Part shown: positions 40,712 through 49,800 of the stretch, piece after piece
How the letters are laid out: every line of letters starts with the position of its first letter
How positions within the stretch are numbered: position 1 is the first letter of the stretch
Assembly (NCBI RefSeq): GCF_000959725.1
Contig: NZ_CP009323.1
Location: forward strand, 558,001-622,000
Source of the DNA: Burkholderia gladioli
Lineage (GTDB): Bacteria > Pseudomonadota > Gammaproteobacteria > Burkholderiales > Burkholderiaceae
Reading direction: 5' to 3'
Length of the DNA: 64,000 nt
Program-made: the position numbers and the translations under genes
The notes under the pieces: generated by a model
What the model saw: the letters and a program-made list of their open reading frames with translations, nothing else
The model's database searches: none
Told to the model about the DNA's origin: nothing

Positions 40712-40916
40712 GGCACACCTCCGGCTGCGCGGTACGGCGCATTTCGGCCGAGTACCGGCTCGCAACGCCTTGCCCCATGTCGACGAGCGAGCGCTCGTAG
40801 GTGTCCTCCGGAAGATGCGCACGGACGGCATCGAACAGCGCTTCGAGATGGGCGAACTGATGGGCCGCACACATGGCGATCATCTTGACTTCGTTCGGCA
40901 GGCGGAATTCAGACAT
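40704..40916 (-). CDS. Hypothetical satellite protein (70 aa)
   Basis: A 70-residue protein, MSEFRLPNEVKMIAMCAAHQ at the start and PEVCHD at the end. GGAGGTGCGCC directly precedes the ATG. The frame is open for a long way upstream, but this start overlaps the previous stop by 8 bp, as in the neighbouring junctions. No function assigned. Confidence 0.7.
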   Translation of the reverse strand: MSEFRLPNEVKMIAMCAAHQFAHLEALFDAVRAHLPEDTYERSLVDMGQGVASRYSAEMRRTAQPEVCHD

Positions 40917-41211
40917 GGCGCACCTCCAGAATCGACGCGAGGAGTTGCCGGACGTCGATCGTGCAATCCTGCTCCGCTTCGCCGCGAATCGGTGTGAGGT
41001 TCCAGTCATGCACGGCAGCATGCGTGAATTCGCCGAACCGCCGATCGTAGGCGCTGCGCCCCGCGACGGGACCACCCAAGATCCGCACGCGCCAATCGTG
41101 ATCGGGCGTCGGGGAAGCCGACGCCACCTCAACCAGCATGCCAATGCGTGAGCGCGCATCGCATTGCGTGACGATCGCCAGATCGCCAATCTTGCAGCGC
41201 AGCTCAGCCAT
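40909..41211 (-). CDS. Hypothetical satellite protein (100 aa)
   Basis: A 100-residue protein, MAELRCKIGDLAIVTQCDAR, with a beta-rich SH3-like look (KIGDLAIV, RIGMLVEV, DWRVRILGGPV). Small proteins of this kind occur in satellite operons. The C-terminus LEVRHV is encoded by the next gene's ribosome site. GGAGGTACGCC precedes the ATG. Function unknown. Confidence 0.72.
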   Translation of the reverse strand: MAELRCKIGDLAIVTQCDARSRIGMLVEVASASPTPDHDWRVRILGGPVAGRSAYDRRFGEFTHAAVHDWNLTPIRGEAEQDCTIDVRQLLASILEVRHV

Positions 41212-41380
41212 GGCGTACCTCCGCACGAACGAGCGCCGCGATCGCTGCCAGTGCCGCGCCGGTTGCGTCGAGTGCGTCTTGATACGTGCTGGCGGTTGCC
41301 GCGTCGCGCAGTGCTGAGCGGACGATGGATTGAATGAGGTGGGATTGCTGCCCGGTACGGGCGTGCGTGGACTGGCGCAT
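41204..41380 (-). CDS. Small hypothetical protein (58 aa)
   Basis: A 58-residue frame, MRQSTHARTGQQSHLIQSIV, then an Ala-rich helix ending AEVRHG. It is supported by a perfect AAGGAGGT ribosome site 9 bp upstream and by an 8-bp stop/start overlap with the next gene. It is the first member of the overlapping chain. No homologue recognised. Confidence 0.65.
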   Translation of the reverse strand: MRQSTHARTGQQSHLIQSIVRSALRDAATASTYQDALDATGAALAAIAALVRAEVRHG

Positions 41381-41746
41381 TGGGTGCGACCTCCTTTTGC
41401 TGGGTTCGGAACCCGGCCCCCGCTGTCAAACGGGTGGCCGGGCACATGGCGGGGTTGACAGACCGGCGCAAAAGGGAACCGGCGTGCGCGAACGCACCCC
41501 CACCAAGGCCCGACCATAGAAGGCGCAAGGTGTACGGACGTAAAAAAACCGCACAGCGGCGGTTGTCCGCCTTTTGCAATTTCCGGCTGTCACCCCGGGC
41601 CGCTGTTGTCTCAGCGACATCCACAGGATACTGCGCACCGCCGCGATGCGCAAATCGAGGAAGGGACGGAACAGAAACAGCGGCGCGGCGCGGCCGACAT
41701 CCCGCGCCCTTCGTCGCAGCAAAGTGACTTTCGCAAAGCGTCGCGG
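41381..41746. other. Leader region of the satellite operon
   Basis: 366 bp with no convincing gene. It holds a minus-strand terminator (41542-41564), a CTGTCAA/TTGACAG inverted repeat (41423-41429 with 41455-41461) and a GGGTTC-GGAACCC hairpin near 41402. A terminator inside a leader with short self-complementary blocks is reminiscent of P4-type immunity/leader RNAs; this is only a resemblance. Confidence 0.4.
41542..41564 (-). terminator. Terminator inside the satellite operon
   Basis: On the minus strand AACCGC-6 nt-GCGGTT runs into a seven-T tract. It would stop transcripts coming from alpA and the following 158-codon gene before the chain of small genes, unless read-through is controlled. 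Confidence 0.7.
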
Positions 41747-42223
41747 TCATAGGCTTACCCCACTCTGAATCAGAGTTACCGCGATGCGTTGCAGACGTAC
41801 GGCAGCGCGTGCGTGCTTGTCATCACCACGCGACCAAAGCAGCTCGGTGAGAACGTCGACCTGCTGCACCACCGGATCGGAATACGAGCGGCCGGCGCGG
41901 TCCAGTGCATCGCCAACATCGAGAACCGCCCCTTGCAGTTCGCTCGCCAATACCGCGCGAGGCGTCGCTGGCGGCTTGTCCTGAGCGACGAGTAGCCGTG
42001 CAATGTGCATTGCTTGAATAGCTGAGGCGCAGCATGCGCGGTCGCAATGTCCCCAAAGGGCCACCGACATGCGCTCCAGGTGCGCAGCCTTGCCAAGCAA
42101 TTCAACATCGCCGCACATCTCACGTGCGTCATCAAATGTCGTGCATGCATCAAGCCACATGCGACACGTACGGGCAGTCGGCGGCACCATCACGCGTGCG
42201 GCCCTCGTCACACTGATTGCCAT
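41747..42223 (-). CDS. Hypothetical satellite protein (158 aa)
   Basis: A 158-residue helical protein with several Cys in the middle (ALWGHCDRACCASAIQAMH). No domain recognised. Its ATG overlaps the alpA stop as TAATG, with GGAGGGCGCG just upstream, so it is translated with alpA. It ends about 180 bp before the internal terminator. Confidence 0.72.
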   Translation of the reverse strand: MAISVTRAARVMVPPTARTCRMWLDACTTFDDAREMCGDVELLGKAAHLERMSVALWGHCDRACCASAIQAMHIARLLVAQDKPPATPRAVLASELQGAVLDVGDALDRAGRSYSDPVVQQVDVLTELLWSRGDDKHARAAVRLQRIAVTLIQSGVSL

Positions 42224-42486
42224 TACGCGCCCTCCGTCGCTGGGCGGACCGGGTCAGCGGAACGATAGTTCAGCGGATCAGCCATCCAGCGATGGATCTC
42301 ACGATTCGGCCAGACGGTGCAACGCTGCGTCAGACGACTTGCGCGCGGAAAGCGGCCCTCCAGCTCGCGTTGGCGGACAGTTTCGCGAGACAACGGGATG
42401 AAGCGACGCAGACTTTCCCAGCGCGAGAAGCCGTCAAGTGGCAGTCCGTCCGGGGTTTGTAGCGCATACGCATTCTTGCTCTGCAT
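42223..42486 (-). CDS. AlpA-family transcriptional regulator
   Basis: An 87-residue MerR-like winged-helix protein of the AlpA/phage Cox type: RRFIPLSRETVRQRELEGR followed by FPRASRLTQRCTVWPNREI and a HRWMADP end. Such proteins activate integrase or act as excisionases in P4-like elements. The start is fixed by AGGGAG 5 bp upstream. A TACGAT element in the 102-bp upstream gap may belong to its promoter. Confidence 0.9.
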   Translation of the reverse strand: MQSKNAYALQTPDGLPLDGFSRWESLRRFIPLSRETVRQRELEGRFPRASRLTQRCTVWPNREIHRWMADPLNYRSADPVRPATEGA

Positions 42487-42588
42487 TTTTACTCCCTAAG
42501 CAAATCTAGGCCACCATTGGCAAAGATTGGGAGCTATCGTAATTTTTTGCGACGGCTTGAAGAACGGAAGGTATTTTCTCAATCCCGG

Positions 42589-43443
42589 CTACAAATCTTC
42601 CGGCTTAATCCGGCCTTTCCGCACTCGATCAACGAACCCCTCTAGATCGGGCAAACCCAAAGCCACTTTGCTCTGGAGCGCGAGTAATGTGTCGGGAAGT
42701 CGCCAGCACTCGGCCCCACGTGCATCGACATATTCCCACCTCAGCTCCCACATTTTTCGATCGACTGTACGCAAGTAGGTGCGAATCTCTCCTCCCTCCT
42801 TTTGCGACGTAAGCCAATCAGCGCTCAGAGTTCCAGTCCATGGAATAGTCTTGCGATCGGCCATCTGTCCATTCAGATCGGCCGCGAAGCTTTCAAGCGC
42901 AGCCATAACGTGCGATACAGAAGGAAGGAAGCACGCTGGGCTGCTGTTAAAGCGGAATATGTCATCGAGACGCGGACGCGCATTTTCCTCATAGAGCGCA
43001 CGGTCGCACGGGTCGACGATGTCTCCCCGCGTAGCGGCCGCATCGATCAGATGCAGGATGTCGGTGAATTCAAGAGGCATTGAAACAGGAGCGTGTTCCT
43101 GCTCCTGCTCAATCTCGCTAAGCAGAGCGCTCGCTTCGCCAAGTACCTGCGTGAGGCGCGACACGTTTTGCCTTTGTCGCTCGATAGCTTCGCGCTGCCC
43201 TGTTTCGTCAATACCGACTGCGGACAGCGCAATCTGAAACCATAGCCGCCATGCGCTGGGAGCATTTCGCCCTCGCGACCAACTGAGACGCGAGGAGCTA
43301 TAAAAATCGCGCATTCTGGGATCAGTAGCTAACCGCTTCGCCGCCTCAAGCTCTCGTGCCGAATACGGCGTTCCGTGGCGACACACGCGGTCGCATTCCT
43401 GCCGGATCGTAGCCGGCACCCATGAACTATAGATTTGATTCAT
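42589..43443 (-). CDS. Hypothetical cargo protein (284 aa)
   Basis: A 284-residue protein, MNQIYSSWVPATIRQECDRV, rich in Arg, Glu and Trp, with a probable coiled stretch (REAIERQRQNVSRLTQVLGE). I recognise no domain. The ATG has AAGGA upstream; a GTG five codons earlier is possible. Codon use is clearly less GC-biased than the backbone. It is divergent from the giant RT gene across a 395-bp spacer, so the two may belong to one functional module. Confidence 0.75.
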   Translation of the reverse strand: MNQIYSSWVPATIRQECDRVCRHGTPYSARELEAAKRLATDPRMRDFYSSSRLSWSRGRNAPSAWRLWFQIALSAVGIDETGQREAIERQRQNVSRLTQVLGEASALLSEIEQEQEHAPVSMPLEFTDILHLIDAAATRGDIVDPCDRALYEENARPRLDDIFRFNSSPACFLPSVSHVMAALESFAADLNGQMADRKTIPWTGTLSADWLTSQKEGGEIRTYLRTVDRKMWELRWEYVDARGAECWRLPDTLLALQSKVALGLPDLEGFVDRVRKGRIKPEDL

Positions 43444-43838
43444 CCGCGCATCCTTCACATGCGCCCCTCATGAAGAGTGTCAAGCCAGCCGGTGAAGGTA
43501 TCCGGTCTTCGGGTGGCCGCCCTAGGCTTGGCGGGCTACATTTTCACACGAATCTCCGCACTGGCTGACCACTCCGTCGATGCCCGAAACCAAACAACTA
43601 CTGCACTCATTGTAAGCAGCAGCATTTCTAACCGGGACCGGTGCATGCAGATAGATTGGGATCGGACCGGCCCACGGTCGGGTTGCCTTCCCGTCCCTAG
43701 ATATAAAATGCCTACGATAATGCGGATCGAGGCTAGGTTGCATGCTCGCTTCTTCGTGAAAAATTCAGGCCGGGCAGACAATTCAAATACGGGGAGTTAG
43801 TCGGCCGCCTACGGCGTAGAACCAATAGGGGAGATAGT
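43444..43838. other. Divergent spacer upstream of the RT fusion gene
   Basis: 395 bp without a supported gene. It contains several GC hairpins (for example GCCGCC/GGCGGGC near 43513-43535) and an AT-rich element TATAAA at 43702-43707, a possible -10 for the giant gene, whose ribosome site GGGAGATAGT is just before its ATG. A structured non-coding RNA could be encoded here, but none is demonstrated. Confidence 0.4.
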
Positions 43839-46800
43839 ATGAACTGGTACGACCTTGACGAGGTCTTGTCAAAAGCCGAACTGCCCGAAGTCGCGCGTCG
43901 CCTCGGCATGGATGTTGAAAAGATCGGTGCGAACCTCGTCACCCTTTGCCCGTTCCACGAGGATACGCGGCCGTCGCTCGTACTATACCCACGCGACTCC
44001 GGTAGCCCATCGCACTACCACTGCTTTTCGTGTAACGCGCATGGTTATGCGGTGGATCTAGTCAAGCGGGTTCAGGGCGCAGAGTTCAAGCCGGCCATCG
44101 AGTGGCTCGCCCGCAGTATGGGCATTGCGCCTAAGCGTACTGCCAATGCACGCCCCGATGCCGAGAGGTCTACACGTGACGATGCCCTCGCCTTTGCAAA
44201 TCGCGTCTTCGACCAGCAGCATGATGAAGCAGGCTTTGTCGACTGGTGCCGAGACAGGCGGTTTGATCGCGACTTCCTCTACAGTCTCGGCCTGCGCTGT
44301 CTGCCCGTCAGTTCGATTCTGGTCCGGGCCCTGAAGTCGGAGAGCCTTGGAAGGCAACAGGAACTAATTGATGGTCTCTTGACCTCCGGGTTACTAGTGC
44401 GGTTGCGGCCTGAGATAAAGACAAACTCTCAGACTTCACTAAACCTGAGCGAGCAATTCAGGGACTACTTTCACGATGGTCGTGTGCTGATTCCAATTCG
44501 CTCGGCAACGAACGAACTCATAGGCTTCGCTGGACGTCATAGGCCACAATCGAGACTGAACAACATGGCCGCCCACATGGTGGCCAAATATTTGCTAACG
44601 CCAGGCTTCAGCAAGGGTGAAGTCCTGTTTAACGCCCATCAAGCACGGCAGGCAATGCGAGCTACAGTTCAGGCCGGTCAGTCTCATCCGGTGCTGTACG
44701 TCGCTGAAGGCTTTCTGGACGCCTTGCGGCTCCAATCATTGAACCTGCCGGCGGTCGCCGTGATGGGATCCAGCCTGAGCGAAAAGCAACGCGAAGGACT
44801 CGTCACCCTCTTAGAAGCGGCAAACCCACCTGGTGGAATGCACCTGAGCTTGCGCCTGTTCTTCGATCGCGACGGGCCAGGTTTCGACGGCGCGAACCGT
44901 GCATGCCGTCAACTATTGGGTTTGCCCGGTGTGGCGACGGAGTGGATTGGCTTCGGGGACGGCGACAACATGTTGACCGGCAAAGATCCGGACGAAATCC
45001 TGAATTCGTTCGATCGTGACGAGGCGATTGCCATGCTCGATCAGCATGCGTTGCCTGCCGTAGGCATTCTGGTCGCCGCTGGCATAGGGTACAAGGACGC
45101 GACACCACTGCTCAGCAACGAGCTCTGGAATGGCATCTCACGCTACCCGCGGGAGCGAGCGCTATTACAAGCAGTTCGCGCGGTGCGAGCCCTCAGCGGC
45201 GCTGTAGCGGACTGGGCGCAGCGGCTCGGGGCTCTGGCCGAGCCGCGGCCTCAATGGGTCGCAGATCTTCTTGCACTTCTCAGGCCACAGCAACCGGCTG
45301 GTCATGCAGCACGGCAGCCTATCGAACTCACCTTTCTGGTGGAGCAAGAGGCCAGATTCAACCACGCTCGCATGCTGGCCGAGCACGGCTCACGCCGCGG
45401 CGAGCTACCCTGCGACGATGAGACTTGGCGCGTCTTGGATCGTAATGCCCAACTGTTCAACATCCTTGCAGAGGATCGCTTGAAACAACCGGCCTGGCGC
45501 CCGGCCGCTCTTTGCGACGCAGTGCATTTACCTCGAAAGCTGTCCGGTGATGACAAAGTGTTAGGCGATCCACGGTGCAAAGTTATGCCTCACCCGGCTG
45601 ACCTGCACTTGCAGCAGTTCCTGATGAATGAACTGCTCACGGAACGACATGATTTCTCGCATGAAGGGCCACGAAGCTTCTCCGATTGCATTCCCGCAGT
45701 GCGCTGGTTCGCATCCGAAGGCGAAGTACGGCTTACCGGCTATGTAGGCGAAAGAGAGCTGAGTCCGGCATTACGTGACGACGAACGCGGCCCCTATGAG
45801 GAGCCCGTTCTGAGTTTTGCTTACCAAATCGACATGGACGTGCTGGAAGGTCGGCGTAAGCCGAGCGACCAAGGTATGTTTCGGCCTTACATCGAGTGCT
45901 GGCGCGGCTACATGGCGTCATTGGGACGACAGGCCCGAGCCATCGGCCCACATGTACACGTTTTGCGGCTGGACGCCAAACGATACTACGACTCTATCCA
46001 ACGCTACGTCGTGCGCGACCGACTGCAAGCACCCGTTGAGCAAGCTCTTACGATCAGCGGGGCAAAGGACATTTCGAAGCTTCTGGATCTGCCAGCTCAC
46101 GACGCGAAAGATGCGGCAAAACACCTGGTGGATCTCCTGTGCGGCAGCCTATTTGAACATCGCTACCGACACCCTGACGACGGAAGCGAACACTCTAGCG
46201 CCGAGGTTATTGGTATTCCGCAAGGCCCAGTCATTTCGGCGTGGATCGGTACGATCGCGATGTTTCCATTGGATGCCGCGGCCCGCTCTTTCATGCGCCA
46301 ACCAGACCAACGCCATCCAAACGATCCTGAGCGGCCGCGTGTAGGGTATGCCCGTTATGTGGATGACATCGTCTTGTTGGCGGACTCGGAGACCCGTCTA
46401 AATGCAATGCGCGAAGCGGTGCAGAATGCGGCCTCGCATCTCGCGCTGACGCTCGTACGTAAAGGCGAAGCCGTAGCTCCAGGGTCGCCAGAATGGGTTA
46501 TGCAGCAACTCAACAACGGACGGGCTTTAGCGCCATCGGTACCCGCCTGGGAGCCGCCCCTGGTTGGCGATGGCGAAACCGGCTGGGGCATGGGGACAGA
46601 CGATGTCGGATCCATGGATCGCCAAAGCGCCCTGCACCTTTTGCGGCATCCCAACCTATTGGATGATCCTGTCACGGTTCATGAAAAGGTGCGCGATGCC
46701 ATGCGAGCACCAGACCTGCGTCCGAGTGACCTAGGCAAGTGTGCTCGAGCGCTTTGGTGGCAAGTGGCCATGCAATCGATTGAGCATCCGGAAGTGCCGA

Positions 46801-49800
46801 ATGTGGATGCATGGAAAGTCATCTGGAACGCCTACCGCCAACGTTGGGAAAATGTATGCGCCGGCCACGCGTGGGCATCCGGGTTTCACCGCCAAGGTTA
46901 TGACATTCTGTTCGCGATAGAGGGACTGGATATGTTGATGGACTCTGGGCCATCGATGCAGAAGGGGCGCACTCAAGAATGGATCGACCTGCATCGCAAA
47001 GCACTCGATGCTTTGGCGAAAACCATCCTGGAGAAAGACGATTTACTGCAGGGAATCACGCTGACACGTAACCGTACTCATATCCAAAACCGGGCAAGGA
47101 AGGTGCAATGGAAGGCGCTGCAGCGCGTACCAAACATTAAACCCAAGCTTCATGTGGACTCTCAAAAATCCATCAACCCGACGTTGACGGACTGGTTGTG
47201 TCTGGCAGCGATCTTGCTCAATCGCTATGACGCAAACGTTGAGCCGAAGTCGCATCCCTTGGATCTGCTGCCGATTGATTTCAACCCAATGGAAAGCGAT
47301 GGTCCGAGAGAGATCAGAATCGCGTGCGCGTATATCCGGCCTCCGGCAGCGAACCGGGAAATGATGGTCGGGAGTCTGGACGCCGAGGGCAGCAGAATCG
47401 CCTTGCAGTTTCTCGTGGCGAACACTGCGGGCCCCCCTAGATTTAGTCGCTGGGATGTACTCAAGCTATATCGGGAACTGATCGGCAACGGCCTCGACAG
47501 CTCGCAGGAAATCGCTGTCTTGCCACCACTGCCGGTGGCAGATGCTGGCATGTTGGGTTACATCCCGAACATGGACACCTCGGACATTCGGCTCTTTGCC
47601 TTCACGTCGCAACCCGACGCCAAATTGGCGACACGACTTGTCGGTGCCACGTTGACCGATGCGCACGCACATAGCGTCCCGTCGATGGTTCTAAGCTGGC
47701 AGGGGCCGGTCGACCTAGCGCACGGACTGCACAGATTCCAAGGCGAACAACCCATTCGACTCGTCTTCGATACGTTGCATCCTGCAAATCGCGCGCGGTT
47801 TGCGGCCGACCTTTACGAGGTATTGCATGTCATTCAACGTCAGGATGCTGGTGCCGGCAATGAATGGGTCATAGTCATGGCCCATTTGGCTCACGAGCCT
47901 ACTGCTGATATGACTCCCGCTGTCAATGAGGTGAGCGCGTGTAAGTGGTATTTAGTGTCCAGCCCTGTCGCCAGCGATCATCTGGGCGTCAGCGCTTGGG
48001 TACGCGATGGCCGGGGAGGCTTGCGCAGCGTTAGCGTACCAGGCGGCGAATACACCAAGCTGTGGCGCTTGGGATGTGCGGTGAGTGACGCACTGAATAT
48101 GGCGTTCGACCTCTCCAATGAGGTGAGTGCGAGCGACGAAGACGACGCGCTGGCGCATCCCCACCAGATCGAAGAATACGTGTTACGACAGCAACTGAGT
48201 AAGCTACGTGGCACCTGGATTGCCGACGCCCAGGTACAAGACAAAGTGGGCGATGGACTTCCCGCAACGGTCCAACGATCATTGGACATTCTGCGCCGGT
48301 TTGATCCGTCACTTGATGCGTCGGAACAGGTCAAAGTAGTTTTGCATACCGAAGCTGAAACACGCAGTATGGCTATGCGACTGCAGCGCAAGGGACCCAG
48401 CGATCTCCGGGATCGCTTGCACCTGTTACCGACTCTGGTACTGCAACGCATGCCGCTCAGTGTGCTGGAGTGGTTACCATTGCAGCATGATCGCGCCAGC
48501 ACGTCCCTCCGAACCGATCTCGCCCTGCTGCTGGCGCTGGCCGATTCGTTGGATGGTGACTATCTAGACGTACGCACCGATGGCCCTCAAGATGGTACGG
48601 CGCTTGGCCCCGGCCAAGCTCTGCATATCGGCGTTGCGCTGGCCGCCACAGGAGTGGCGCTGCGCGGCTTGGTGGCCTCGGCCTGGGGCATAGCACGTTA
48701 CCGCAGTCCTCTTTCTTTGCCCGAGCGCCTGCCAATACCCGTGGGTTGGAACTTGCCGGACGCTAGCCGACAAAACCCTCAACGAGACTACGATACCGTA
48801 CGCAACGGCCTGTGCGACGACGATTGGGCAGGCCTTAAAGAAGTGACACCCTGGCAGTGGATGCTAGCGCTTCTGGGAATTCTCGATAGCGTGGCTCCAC
48901 AGGTGCTAGATGCATCTGGCGACAACCCATTGGGCTCGGTATACGAGCATCTGCGGAAATGGCAGTCAGCGTCGCCGGAAAAGGTTGAGAACCGGCAATG
49001 GACATGGCCCTACGACGACATGCCGGCGTACGACGCCGATGCATGGCGTTCGCTACTGAATGTCCTAGCTAGCGCGATACAGCAGGTTGACCAGTACTTG
49101 GGGTTGGTAATTCGACAAGTAGAAGCTCCGTCCTTTCGGCGCCATCGGGACGATAACGGCTTCACCGACGCCGAGAGCCAGCAATGGACGCTGACCAAAC
49201 TACAGTACACCGGGCTTGGCTCGGCAGATAGCGTGGCTCGCATGCACCGGGGCAACCGGCGGCTGGCAACGTGGACTGAAGTACGGAGGCGTGCCGACGA
49301 CGAACTACTGTCAATTCACACACTAGATGACAAGCTCGGACGTTGGTGGCATAACTCCCCCTCCCCCGTACCCAGAGAAGTACCACCGGTACAGGTGATC
49401 GAATCGCCAACTGCAGCGCCGAGCATGCAGAAGGATGGAATGGGTGATTCGACCGCCAAGACCTCTGACGGCGGCACCCAGCAGGATCGTGCTGAGGATC
49501 TGCGCGCACCAGCCAGTAACGTAGATGCGATCCGCAAGATGGTCCGAGAATCGCAGCGCGCATCGTGGGTAGAGCGCGGCAAGGTGAAATCCCCATCTCA
49601 CATGCGAGTCGCGCTGCTGCAGTGGCGTGTAGACGAGAGTTACAGCCATCCGCTGGCAGAGGTTGGCTTGCTCGGCATGGGTATGCCTGAACGGGGACGC
49701 GAAAATCTGCGGAAGGCACTGGTTGCGCAAAGTTCAATGGCTATGGCTGACAACGCTGCCGTGCGTGGCAGAGAGCACACCTGGCCGACGACCGCTCCCG

